A stretch of DNA of 21,193 bases from Reticulomyxa filosa (taxonomy: Eukaryota > Foraminifera > Reticulomyxidae): positions 1 through 21,193 of the forward strand of contig ASPP01002332.1 of assembly GCA_000512085.1 (NCBI GenBank), read 5' to 3'. The notes under the pieces are model-generated. The model had not been told where the DNA came from and did no database searches. It was given only the letters and a program-made list of their open reading frames with translations. The position numbers and the translations under genes are program-made. Positions 1-10,156 of the stretch are shown in pieces. Each line of letters begins with the position of its first letter. Position 1 is the stretch's first letter.

Positions 1-152
1 AGAAAAACAAGGAAGTAAGAAGTAGTTAACTGAGGAAGTTTAACACAAAGGGGGCTCCTCAGTTCCATACGAGTTCAACCATGTGTGATAAGGACTTGCC
101 CTACAATGCATAATTTTGTTTTTTCATTGTTACAAAAACAATAGAATTATAA

Positions 153-636
153 ATAAAAAAAAAAAAGATAAAATATGTGCAAGAAATTGATTTCTTTAAA
201 GGTTATTGTGCCGATGAGAAATGTGGAATTTCATTGACAATACAATTGTTGCTTTATATTACGAAAACAGTTACATTATGTGATATAGACTCTCGAAAAG
301 AATTCAAACGCTTACAGAATATTCGGAATGTGTTTGTATAGCAAAGTTTTCGACTAGTGGTACCTTGTTCATGTGCTGAGTAAAAAATTATAACATCATC
401 TAATACCAAACAGTTAATGTATGGAATAAAGAGTTAGTGAAATGTTGTCGAATTGAATCATTGGACTTATAATAAGGCGTACATTGTATACAAACATCAT
501 TTTTAAAAACAAACAAAAAAGCAAAGTGAAACATATTATCAACTCTGTATAACACACTTACATAATGTTTCAGTGAAAGGGCAATCTGGGAATTTATATA
601 CGACATCCAAAGAAACTACGATTCTTATTGCAAATA
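153..636 (+). pseudogene. Decayed coding fragment, WD40-repeat-like
   Basis: A frame is open from 153 to a TAG at 339-341 and then runs on to a TAA at 381-383. It contains 'TVTLCDIDSRKEFKRL' (267-314), which resembles the end of a WD40 blade (normally x-T-I-x-L-W-D-I-x-x-x-K), followed past the stop by 'VVPCSCAE'. In other frames further right come short coding-like pieces such as 'NTKQL' and 'NLYTTSKETTILIANM' (ending near 636). Stops and frame changes break it repeatedly and no start is visible. The WD40 reading is inference from pattern; the conserved Trp is Cys here. It could also be chance openness in AT-rich DNA. Confidence 0.33.
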
Positions 637-1705
637 TGTAATAGCTGCCAAAAGACCAAAAATCAATAAATACAAATCTATAGAAAAAGAAACAGTATCA
701 AACAACGTTGGTGCACATTGTGCAATAATCGAATTTTTCGGTGCAATTCGAAAGATATATTTAGACATAATTTACAAATTGTCAATACAATATTCATATT
801 GTTTGTTTTTTATATTTTTCAAATAAATTGATATTAAATAATGTTCCATATTCTTCATTATATTCATTTTTTTCTGGTCTTCTCGAAATTTATCACAAAT
901 TCATTTCTAATTATTCTTCAATTTTCATTTGGATTCTTTGCATCTGTCCACTTAAGAGTAACCGAAGTCATAGATTTACGTTCAACACTTAGCTCCAATA
1001 ATTTGATAACAATATCATTAATCACCAAATGATTGAATCATATAATGAACTGTTGATTATCAGACACAAAATTAAAAATTTTGTGACTAATTTAATCATT
1101 GATCGTACTGTCCAATAACTTGATGTTTTCTTGTATTTGTATCCATTGCATTATTCTTACAAATATTTTCAATTATATTAACTTACTTTTTTAATCATTG
1201 AAAAGGAAAATATATACAAACAACAAATAAATACATAATTCAAAACGAAACGTCATAAAAGGTTTTAAATGAATCTTGTAAAATTTAATGTTATATAAAC
1301 ATTGTCAAGTTTTTCAGTAAACATTGTGTCAACACAATCGATCAAACTATCTATTCTTTTGTTTATATTTGCAATAATTTCGTCTATTGTTTATTTCTTT
1401 GATGATTTCTTTTAAGTCATTTTTCCATTTTACCACTCATTATCTTTTTCCTTTATTTCATCAATCGCATTTACAATTCTATCTTTTTTTCTTGATCATA
1501 TATTCATACAACCACAACATGATTGTCTTATATGCTTTCATTTTGTATTCTTTCGTGCACCTGAAAGGCTAATACTTGCCTCATCTGCAAATGATGCAGA
1601 TTTTTCGTCAATATTTTCATACTTTCTTGCTGTTTGGGTGGAAGACATTTGCAAAAATGATTGCATTGAATATATTTTCTTTATCAATCCAAAATCAAGA
1701 TCTTT
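625..1705 (-). pseudogene. Decayed coiled-coil plus fibronectin-III-like gene relic
   Basis: Reading the minus strand from 1705 downward, coding-like pieces follow one another in different frames, separated by stops and shifts: 1705-1538 (55 codons, containing 'IDEKSASFADEASISLSG'), 1390-1265 (41 codons, charged and helical, 'INKRIDSLIDCVDTMFTEKL'), 1037-918 (containing 'SVTLKWTDAKNPNEN'), 917-864 (coding-like after a stop), and 768-625 (48 codons with an ATG, beginning 'MSKYIFRIAPKNS'). 'TSVTLKW' and 'YxFRIxxxNS' are the two hallmarks of a fibronectin type III domain, in the right order and about 190 bases apart, interrupted by stops. The upstream pieces look like coiled coil. I infer one broken gene with a coiled-coil-FN3 order; which family it came from is unknown. 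Confidence 0.42.
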
Positions 1706-1974
1706 TTACACCTAATTTTTTTTCCCTTTTTCAAAAATTCGTTGAACAAGTTTCCTTGTGTTCCCAGCAGCTCTTTGAATACTTCAATTTGTGAAAAGCA
1801 GACACTAAAACGAGTTGAATGTAACGTTCCAAGTACATTGCACTTAACGCAGAAAAGACGCGGTCAGTTGTGAGAAAATTTTCGTTAAGAATAGATATTA
1901 CAAAATGTTGATACTTAAAAAACGAACAATCAAGAAATGATTGCAAAGGGGGTGTACAAGTTTTGTTCGAACTT

Positions 1975-3821
1975 CTACGAGTATACGTATTTGCTCGCCA
2001 TGAAATAAAAGCTAGCGGCATGAGCAGAAGTGTCTCCGTTAGGAAACTCAAAGTACAATAACTCGTGATCATATCCGTCATCGAAAGACCGACAAGTGGT
2101 TGCAAGATTGGCGTAGTCAAAGTCATTATGGGCCCTCAAGACCGTGGAGTCATTGTAAAAAGTGGATAACCTCAAAATGACTCCATCCAACAACGTGGCA
2201 TTGGCAATTAAATACAAGTCATTAAAAACGGAAATGGAAACTGGAGGAAGAGCTCTATCTACAAAATAATCACCGATCAGTAGCTGATAATTGCTTGGGA
2301 GTACATTGATGTCGTATTGATAAGCCTTTTGCGTCAAGTATTTGTCCACGACTGGCAGTAGTTGCAACAAGATGTCGTAAGACCAAACTGTTGAATCGGG
2401 GACTTCGTCTTCTAATGCCACTGTAAACACTCCTAATTTGTAGTCCGGGACCATGGCTACACTGCTACGGTACCCGTTCAAGCTCCCTTGCTTTGATTTA
2501 AACCAAACTCCAGTTTCACCTACATTGAACATATTTTTTTTTATTTTTAAAAAAAAGGAGTGGCTCTTTTTTTTCCCACAAGTATTTTTTCACCAAAAAA
2601 ATATGGAGCCTCTTGTTTGCAAGAGTATACGTAAACGTATATGTAACCATTAGAAGTGGAGTTGAAGTAATTATAAGCCATTTCCCATGGACTGCCAATG
2701 GCACCCAATCCATCATTCAACAGCATCTGAGGCGTCAGCATTTCATTGACAGTGAACCCATCCAGCAATTGATTGGGATGTTCGTTGACGGTGATATTGT
2801 TTCGGAACATGAATTGCATGAGTTTGGCCAAGTCGTTTGCGCTCGCCAACATACCTCCAGCGGGGTTTTCAAAGCCTATACTGTGAAGACGGACGGGTAT
2901 CAATTCGCTTTGATTTAAAGGATTGGTTGTCACTCCAACCGCACTTTGAGCAATGACATTGGGATCAGAGTAATTAAAGCCGGTATACTGCGATAAGTTC
3001 AATCCACGAATGATAATCTCTTCCATTACCTGCTCATACGTCATTTGTTGCATCTCATTCACCCGACTCAGAGCATATCCTAACACTGCTATACCCAAAT
3101 TCGAGTAATGGAAGCGCTCATTCTGCGGCATCACTACGTACTCCTTCGACACCAGTTCAAATACCTCTGCCGCCGTGCATTCTCTTGTTTATTTCGTTAT
3201 ATACATATATGTATATATATATATATATATCTATATATATTGGACACAAATAATTGAGGAGTATGTAGTATACGTAAATATTGAACAAAAAAAAAAAAAT
3301 GACCCCCCCCCTTGCCTTGAACTAAACTGCGTCCATGAACAAGGGTAAGGCACTTCACGAGGTAAACCACTGTTATGAGATGACAATTCCCTCAAGGTAA
3401 TCGGCCTGTTGCTGTGATAAGGGGATCTTATCTTGAACTGGGGGGCGTATCTAGTGACCGGGTCGTCCAAGTTCAGCATTTGTGCGTCTCGGTAATAGTA
3501 CAAGAGCACGTCGGTGAACACCTTGGTAATGGAGGCAATTTGCACCAAGTTGTCGCCGTTTGGAGGGGGTGCGTTCTTCGCAAAGTAGTCGCTGCTCCCG
3601 TAGCCTTTCACGAACAACAACGTTTGGTCCAATACGATACTGGTGATAAAGCCTGGCACGTTGTTCGTCGTTGTCACATTCAAAATAAACGCGTCCACCT
3701 CTTCCAACGCATTTGTAAACAGAGAACTATCCAAATAGAACGTTGGATTGGGATATTCTGGACAACTCTTAACCAGCCATGTCCCTAGCACCCAAAAAAT
3801 AAAACGGTTGATCGAGTTCAT
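1975..3821 (-). CDS. Secreted beta-lactamase-fold serine hydrolase (class C/LACTB-like)
   Basis: Three exons, 3821-3316, 3183-2648 and 2519-1975, give 528 residues. All three landmarks of the beta-lactamase/penicillin-binding superfamily are present: SxxK as S97-I-T-K100, YxN as Y195-S-N197, and a KxG-type third motif (K357-Q-G359) followed by 'SLNGYRS'. The family hydrolyses peptides, amides or esters through an acyl-serine; the substrate here cannot be read from sequence. The N-terminus ('MNSINRFIFWVLGTWLV') looks like a signal peptide or anchor, and N-glycosylation sequons are frequent, so a secreted or lysosomal enzyme is likely. The ATG at 3821 was chosen because the frame upstream offers only GTG. 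Intron 1 is GC-AG (AAG|GCAAGG) with a C9/G9 run and a TA repeat; intron 2 starts GTTACA. Eukaryotic homologues are common in protists. Confidence 0.86.
3198..3240. repeat. TA dinucleotide-rich microsatellite
   Basis: An almost pure alternating TA/TG tract lies inside intron 1 of the serine hydrolase gene, close to its 3' splice site. It is probably length-variable and has no visible coding role. Confidence 0.85.
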
Positions 3822-4459
3822 AATTTCTAATATCAATACAATCACTCCCCCTGTTCTAAAGAAAGAAAAAAGCTAGCCAAACGACACATCGACAAACAAT
3901 AAAATGTTTCAAATTTCTGAAAATATCTTAGAAGAGTTGAATCTGTACGAAATTCATGCGAAGCAAAAAACAGCTTTAAATCAATTCTTAAAGTGTTAAA
4001 TTTGAACAATTTGTCAAAATGATTATTATAACTAAACATGAACTTCCATTAATTGAGTTGATTTGTGAAAAAATATTATAAAAAGTAAAAAAAAGTGTGA
4101 TTAATGTGCTTATGATTTATAATTATTTTTCAGAATTTAGTTTATCGAATGTAAATAAAACCAATTATTGCCTAAGTCAAGGGCATTCCATTTATATATT
4201 TTTTTGTATTAATAATTTTGATATGTTACATAAAAATATTCAGTATATATACATTTTCATCTTACATGAATCAAACTTCTTTTTTTCAAATTTTTACAAA
4301 ATACTTTCTTTTTTGCAAAGAATAGCAGTATAATCAAATTCTTTTGTTCATTGTGATAGATCGCAATACAAAGATTTGTCATTTTTTAGTTTTACATATT
4401 AGAGTATACGATAGTTTTCATTGTTTCAAAAAAAGGCATACAATCGATAAGAAAACAAT
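3822..4459. other. Intergenic region upstream of the hydrolase gene
   Basis: The stretch separates two minus-strand genes: the 3' flank of the LRR gene and the promoter side of the hydrolase. It is very AT-rich. A 65-codon minus frame with an ATG at 4039 ends at 3842, just 5' of the hydrolase start; it could be an upstream ORF in the leader, but nothing in it is recognisable. No other feature seen. Confidence 0.5.
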
Positions 4460-5404
4460 CTAAATGATCAGTTGTAGACCACCAACACTTGCAAAAAATT
4501 GTTGCATTTCAGTTTTTTTAGTTTCTGTTAAGTTTTGATTGGCATCCATTTTAAGTAATGTCAATCGAGACAATTTTGCCGCGTTGTCTCGATGTCCGAA
4601 AAACCGAAGTAAGTAATCACAAGTTCGATCTGAAATTCCAGTGGCATTGAGGTTGAAGCCAGTCAAATTATAAAAAGGCAAAACTTTGTCCACCAACATT
4701 TTAGTAGATTCATCGGTTATTTGTTTGTTATCAGAAATGTCTAGCCATCTATTGTCGAATTTTGTGATATAATATACGTTTATTTTTGAAGTTTCAGATT
4801 TCAAACATAAACCCTCTTTGTTATATTATTTTTTTTGTTTATTTTTTTTTTTGCAGAACAGCAGAGCCTTGGAAGTATTTTGCGATAATGCGTCAACCAG
4901 AATTTCAAAACATTTGTCATTCAATTGGTTGTTTGATAGTGTCAAATGGGTCAATGAATTGGCATTTGCAATAATTCCTGATAACCATCGTGTCCCTTTC
5001 ATGCCAAATTGACATTCACATACAATCGTTGCAATTTTAGTTGGAATGCCTGTGTTCTTGATTGTTTTTTGATTTGTTTGTTGACGTCTGGACTTGGACT
5101 TTGGTATCTGTTCCTCGTTGATGAATACTAAGCCAAATCGATCATAAGCGTTGGAATGTCGATATAATATTTGATCTTGAATCACTCGTAAATCCAAGGT
5201 ACTCATCTTCATCCATTGTTGAGAATTTATATTCAAGTCACCGTCCTTTTTGAAGCATTGATCAATTGTGTCGTTTGTCCACGACAAACAAAGACCAATA
5301 AACTCTGTTGTCATGGTTGCAACATCTCGAGGGATGTCGATATTCAATATTTCTTGAGATTCTCGCAAGTAACCAAATGCTAATAATTGCCCTCCAGGAT
5401 ACAT
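4460..5404 (-). CDS. Leucine-rich-repeat protein (ribonuclease-inhibitor-like)
   Basis: Two exons, 5404-4860 and 4748-4460, give 277 residues. The last ~130 residues hold LRRs of the RI/NLRC type: 'LTHLTLSNNQLNDKCFEIL' (151-169), 'LLWLDISDNKQITDESTKML' (181-200) and a degenerate third with 'LTGFNLNATGISDRTCDYL'. The split codon at the intron (CT|A) rebuilds 'LLWLDISDN', which fixes the splice. Residues 1-50 ('LLAFGYLRES...IPRDVATM...LCLSW') look like a short helical leader I associate with foraminiferan proteins (from memory). LRRs usually bind proteins; no catalytic domain is present and the partner is unknown. The start is firm, because an in-frame TAA lies six bases upstream of the ATG. 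The intron donor is GTTCTG. It is divergent from the TLC gene. Confidence 0.8.
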
Positions 5405-5620
5405 TATTTAGGTCTAATATTTGCTTCTTCAAGAGTTTCTCAGTGTCCTTTTTAATCTTTTTCCCCTAAGCGCTGTGAATAAAAATCATTCTCGCTAGTG
5501 ACAAAAAATTTCTCTTTTTTAAAAAGAAGAAGGACAACTTCAGTTTTTACTGGCAACTTCTTTTTTTTTTGCAGTGCCAAAGAAAGGTTTTCTTCACAAA
5601 GGGCTTTAAAAAAAAACACT
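5405..5620. promoter_or_regulatory. Shared divergent intergenic region (LRR/TLC)
   Basis: The LRR gene (-) and TLC gene (+) start codons face away across 216 bases, so both promoters and leaders must lie here. On the + side a T11 run followed by GCAG at 5562-5576 resembles a 3' splice site and might end a leader intron of the TLC gene. No TATA box or other motif is convincing. Confidence 0.4.
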
Positions 5621-7021
5621 ATGGATCAAACAGTGAAAGAAGTGGGGAATTCTGTGTGGGATTTAGTTTGCAAGAAATTGTGGATCGACAAAGAGTTTGC
5701 CAAATGGTTGGCAATATTTGGCGGTCTTTCATTGACCTCTCGATATCTTTTGTACAAATTTTACTACCCGTCATTGGTTCGGTACTTTTCCCCTCAATCT
5801 GGAGAAAGTGAAGTATTGATGCGACAAGTGACATCAAGTAAATCGTCAACTGCCTTGTCTCACCACCCAGGGACAGTGCAGCTCAACAAGAGAGTATCAG
5901 TGTCACAAGATCTGCCTCCTCAAGTGGTAAAAAGAGTCTCAGTCGTGCCACTCTTCCAGAAATCGTTATATAACAAAGACGTTCGCTGGAGAAACAGTTT
6001 GGAACATATTCCTTTTTTTTTTATTTTATACGTGTGTGACCCCTCCTCTTGTTATATTTTTATGTTTGAAAAAACTATTAAAATAAAAAGGCTACCAAGC
6101 AGCATCGCGTGTAGTTGCGCTCGTGAATGCAGTCTTGACTGCTTATAATGGCTTTCGAGCGATGAAGCAATTGGGAATAACCGTGGCTTCGGTACAGGCA
6201 GGACCAGATCACAGCAAAGAAACTGATCCACTTTCGTTAAGTTTGATTAACATGAACATGGCCTATTGCGCCTGGGATTTGATCGACATGTTGGTAAATG
6301 ATGATTGGTCTTCCAGTTTGGTTTTTCCATATCATTGCATAAACTACTTATGTCGTTTGTCAAAAAAAATTTTCGATTAAAAAAAAATTTATTTTGGAGA
6401 ACCCCTTTTCCGAATTTTTTTTTTTGGGGGGGGGGTTTGTATTGGGGTTAAGATGCGGCATTTTTGTTTCATCATTCCGTGGTCGTGGCGGGCGGACATG
6501 TGATCAAGAAATTGAATCGATGCAGTGAGATATGGGTGTTCACGTATCCTTGGTCGGACATTCCGACAGTAATGATGCACGCATCGTGGTTTGCTAGACA
6601 TGTAGTGCAAAACTTATCTGGACTATTCGAGCTGTTTAAAAAAAAATCAGTACGCGATGTAAATCCTCAAATTAAACATCACGAGTTGTCCCAACAGATG
6701 GAACTGTTCCAAAAGTTGGAAACGCCTTTGCTTGGTGCTTTTGCGCTTTCGTTCTTTTATATTCGCGCCATTTTGTTTTCTCAAGTTATACCTGTTTGGC
6801 TTTATCGCGGTTACCACTCTCAAAAAGACTGGGGCACATGGAATAAACTCGTCGCTGGTGTATGCGTGTCTGGCATTCTTGGCGTCGGTTATTTGTGGAG
6901 TTATAAACTTTGTCTCAAATTCTATGACACTATTAAAGGGGCCACCGAACAGGAGACCGAAGAAGAGGTCCATGTGCATAATCAATTGGTTGAGGTTGCT
7001 GAAAATGAACCCGCAGAATAA
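5621..7021 (+). CDS. TLC-domain multipass membrane protein (TMEM56/FAM57-like)
   Basis: Three exons, 5621-5996, 6091-6315 and 6453-7021, give 389 residues. The TLC (TRAM-LAG1-CLN8) pattern is visible: 'SRVVALVNAV' (normally R-x-V-x-x-x-H-A; Asn replaces the usual His), 'DPLSLS', 'YCAWDLIDML', the paired His 'FHHSVVVAGG' (H207-H208), 'CSEIWVF' in place of the S-E-x-S/T motif, then hydrophobic spans 'LLGAFALSFFYIRAILFSQV' and 'LVAGVCVSGILGVGYLW'. TLC proteins sit in ER or plasma membrane and act in lipid synthesis, transport or sensing; ceramide synthase itself is unlikely because no Lag1p motif of the classic form is seen. Both introns open with A|GTTTGG and keep phase 1. The tail is acidic and cytosolic-looking. 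The ATG at 5621 is the first in the frame. Confidence 0.8.
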
Positions 7022-7022
7022 A
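7017..7022 (+). promoter_or_regulatory. AATAAA overlapping the stop codon of the TLC gene
   Basis: A canonical polyadenylation hexamer overlaps the TAA stop (7019-7021). If used, the 3' UTR would be only about 15 to 30 bases. Whether this organism uses AATAAA is unknown. Confidence 0.3.
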
Positions 7023-7789
7023 ATAAGCTCATTACTTAATTTTTTTTAGAGGAGATCTTACATCTTTTTGATTATTGAAATTTTGGTTTTTTCCATTTTT
7101 GTTGCATCTTTTGCGTTTCTTTTGGCAAAATACCCCACGCAAAGCAATTTTTCGATCAAAATGACTTTTGTGTATACGAAATTAACTTGGGAAGAAGAAT
7201 TTGGATTTTGCTTGGGTGTTGTTTGATGATGGATAGAAATGTTCAAAAAAACATTTAAATCGACAAATGATTTTTTGTAAAAACAAAGAAGTTGTTTCAT
7301 CTTGTTTTCGGTATAATAAAATCCTCAAAGATGTTATTTTTTAACTACTAAAAACACAAAGCCAAATAACTGAATCATGCAATTCTCCTTTTCTTTTATT
7401 TAAATTTTTATATTATCTGGTTTTCGAACAAACCCTTTGAAAAAAAAATTTTGAACCGGTGAAAGAGTTACGAAAATGAGAGAAATCAAATTCGAAGTCT
7501 ACACTGCGAAAAATTTAACTGACACGTGTCTTTGTTGATTTGATAATCTCTCAAAAAACTGTTAATGGTAACTGTCAAAAATAAGAAAAAACGAAATCTT
7601 TTGAAAATTTTTTAGCATTACAAAATGAATAGAATGAAGCTTGCTAAAAGTGCAAAGGTCAATCATGTATCTATGTTTAAAACAAATGCATCATTCTATT
7701 TCGTTACTTGAAAAAGTAAACACTTGCAATTCGAGAAGTATTTATTCCAAATTGATGTAAACTTCTTTTTTGGGCAATTAATCCGTGCA
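7022..7789. other. Intergenic region between convergent genes
   Basis: The ends of the TLC (+) and LicD-like (-) genes face each other over 768 bases. The DNA is AT-rich. An 80-codon minus frame with an ATG at 7300 (to 7058) has ordinary amino-acid composition but no recognisable motif, and I do not call it a gene. Nothing else stands out. Confidence 0.5.
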
Positions 7790-9761
7790 TTAAAAATCAA
7801 GAAACTTGTCTAGGGGCGGCATAATGAAATCTTCTCCATACCAAAACGTTAAAATATCATACCAATTTGAAGGACATTGCACAGAAATGTTGGCTAAATT
7901 GCACTTCAAAACATCAAAATCAAACGCTTGTGCCACTTGATTGGCAGCGCTGTTACAAAAGATATACTCTTTTCTTGTAAAGTAAGTATAATTTCGAATT
8001 TCTTTTTCGTTGGGTCCACAGAATGTAACCAAATCCTTGTCTCTCAGCTCATAGGTTGAATTGTGATATCTTTTTGAGTTGTTTGTTAAAGGTTATTTCC
8101 TATGTGATTTGGAGATAAACCATCAACTTCAAAAAAAAAAAGAACTGGCTTGGGCTTGATTCAAAATCACTGAAATAAGTATACACATCAATGTAATTCA
8201 TCAAGTCCAAATTTTGAATTGTATGTCCACCGCCATATTCGGGCATGAAGTAGCGGGCCAAAATGAATGAAATGTCACACGGACCATTGTACCATTTTTC
8301 GGTTTTGGCGTCACAATTCCAATGTGTACGTTCGAACATTGGCAAGTCGTTTAAATCGTTTACAATCAACAGCGGCGTTTTATCTCGATACTTTGATAAA
8401 ATGATCGTTGTTATATCACTCCATTGCAATGGTGTATCCTTCTGTGCTTTCAATTTTGATTGTGGCAAAGAGGACCTTTCCACTGGAAACGGACGGTAAG
8501 GATTATCGTCTTGTCCAAATCGCGCAAGATCTGAAGCGAATATCGCCCAATCAGGATGTTTCAAGGGAATTGAATATATCTTCGACAGACTGTCTCTATC
8601 GACATAAATATCAATATCATGGTCATCTTTTACACCAAACAAATCAAAATGTAAACAACTTTTTTTTTTTTTGAAAAAAAAAATTTGAATAAAAAATGCA
8701 GTTACATACATGGGTTCCAATTTTCATTGCGGAGAATACCTTCCACACAAGTTTGTTTGTCAAAAATGCATCTTTGAAATAATGAGGGTGTTTTCAAACA
8801 GGTTTTTACATTTTTTAAAAAGACATTCATGTTTGTGTCCCTCTACTAGAAACTTAGGAACGATTCATGTTATCCGGGTTTTCGCAGCCCTTGAGAAGGA
8901 GGGGGGGGGGAGGGAGAAAAAAAAAAAAAAAAAGCGAACCTAACAAAGTGCCATAGGTGACGACATAGTTAATATGAAAGGGACGAATAACAAAATGTAA
9001 AAAGTGTTTCAACAAAGTTTTCCTTTTTTCATCGACTTCGGGAGTTAAAATATTGTCAAATGTTTTGCGTATTTTCCAAGGCGAAGAGAACTCTTCAGGG
9101 AAGAGGGGTTTCCAAAGTTCCTTGGAATCGTCTTGATATTGATTTGAGGGTACATATTGGTCTTCACTTGAAAGGTCGGACATATCGGAATTTGTCCAAA
9201 GAAAACTGTCGCCTGACTCATCATTGATAGCGGCAATGCGATATCGCTCCCAACTTAGATTCCATCCGAATGCATAAATGTCAAAATCAATTATTGCGGA
9301 TAACCGCTTTTGACGTGCGAACTGCTGCATTAACTCCCACACTTTTATTTTCTTTGAGTTGTTCGTGTAAGGAACTACCAATGCTGTTTGCTTGTTCACG
9401 GTTGTGTGTGTCATCTTGTCTCCCGATTTTTTTCGTGTCCAATTCTCTTTTTTTTTGTTATGTGCAGTGAATCGTTCATTCTGTTGAAGATCTCCACTAA
9501 TATTTGTCTCCATTCTTCTTTTGGTACTTCAAACTGATCTTCAGTTACTGCTTTTTCTGATTTGCTTGGCTTTGGAGAGCTCTCCAGCTTCATTGGCAAG
9601 CTATTCGTAAATGCAAACCAATGCAAGCCTCCGTCTCTTTGTGATTCAATGACCCCAACATGGCGTGTTATCAACAACAAAAAGGCCCAGGATAGTGTCA
9701 ATATGCTGCAAAATAATGTGCTATAGCGCAATAATATTGACTGGACATACTTCACAGTCAT
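7790..9761 (-). CDS. LicD/fukutin-family phosphotransferase-like type II membrane protein
   Basis: Five exons, 9761-9498, 9414-8940, 8739-8710, 8626-8146 and 8069-7790, give 509 residues. LicD proteins transfer phosphocholine or (fukutin/FKRP) ribitol phosphate to glycans. The nucleotidyltransferase-like signature is rebuilt only by splicing: 'TYGTLLG' (241-247) ends exon 2, 'ILRNENWNP' is the 30-base exon 3, and 'DHDIDIYV' (258-265) opens exon 4, giving the usual G-T-L-L-G...R-x...P-x-D-x-D-I-D core. Residues 10-35 form one hydrophobic span, so a Golgi type II anchor is likely. The C-terminal half has several Cys and aromatic residues as in FKRP-like proteins. The exon 1/2 junction (GTGGAG donor) is the least certain; the others are fixed by motif and phase. 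The donor molecule cannot be told. Confidence 0.8.
8710..8739 (-). other. 30-base microexon of the LicD-like gene
   Basis: The exon lies between an acceptor GGAAG|GT and a strong donor T|GTATGT. It supplies nine full codons ('ILRNENWNP') and completes Gly247 and Tyr257. Without it, the conserved G-T-L-L-G and D-x-D-I-D halves of the active site would be joined out of register with the family. Confidence 0.75.
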
Positions 9762-10156
9762 AATGTCTTTAGTTCAATCTTAGTTTTTTGTGGATCTTTC
9801 CTTGAATTTGTCATCACTTTTTATGTGGAAACTAGCCCGAACAAAATCATCGCCATTTTTACGCCGTACGTGCTGCTAAACGCCTTAAATTGAACGTGCA
9901 AATTTGTTTTATTTATAATCTTATGCGTATCGACTATCAGTTTTTAATCAGTAGCGTAGATATTCTTATCTAAGAAAAGCAAAAATTGCATTTGGAAATA
10001 CGGCTGCCCCTTTTTCTGGACAAAAGTGACAACAGAGTTTTGGTTCACTCTGGTGTTTTCTTTTTAGAAGAAGCTGCAGGGGTTTTTGCCTGTCGTGTTA
10101 GCATATAATCCTGTTCTTTTTATCCTCTATTATCCTGTGTCTTAGTATATTTTTCG
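9762..10156. promoter_or_regulatory. Shared divergent intergenic region (LicD-like/centrin)
   Basis: The two start codons are 395 bases apart on opposite strands, so both promoters lie here. The sequence is less AT-biased near the centrin start. No element could be identified with confidence. Confidence 0.4.

Larger units (their letters stand above)
1..1974. other. Gene-poor AT-rich left flank with coding relics
   Basis: No intact gene is supported here. A patch at about 45-115 is clearly richer in G and C than its surroundings and is open on + from 34 to 144 (36 codons) and briefly on -, but I recognise no family in it. The rest is AT-rich, yet it contains fragments that translate like decayed protein domains; these are listed separately (WD40-like on +, coiled-coil/FN3-like on -). 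Frames open across 1387-1794 on + are T-rich low complexity and overlap the relic on the other strand. No tRNA or rRNA signature was seen. Confidence 0.6.

Noticed and set aside
400-606. 68-codon minus frame
   Set aside because: No motif or suitable context; it overlaps the coding-like pieces on the other strand and has AT-driven composition.
1731-2126. 131-codon minus frame overlapping the end of the hydrolase gene
   Set aside because: It is a shifted frame over exon 3 of the hydrolase, which carries the family pattern.
3198-3240. TA-rich tract as a promoter TATA element
   Set aside because: It lies inside an intron that the protein family requires, and is better explained as a microsatellite.
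3842-4039. 65-codon minus frame just upstream of the hydrolase start
   Set aside because: No recognisable feature; at most an upstream ORF, and not in frame with the main CDS.
4097-4333. 78-codon plus frame
   Set aside because: No ATG at its start; Ile/Phe/Asn-rich low complexity typical of AT-rich DNA.
4840-4856. T-run plus GCAG on the + strand, resembling a 3' splice site
   Set aside because: It falls within the intron of the minus-strand LRR gene and there is no + exon downstream; it is the complement of the A run after the GTTCTGC donor.
5498-5620. In-frame extension upstream of the TLC start
   Set aside because: The frame is open but has no ATG before 5621; translated sequence there is homopolymer-derived.
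7058-7300. 80-codon minus frame between convergent genes
   Set aside because: It has an ATG but no motif, no intron partner and no evidence of homology; kept only as a note in the intergenic entry.
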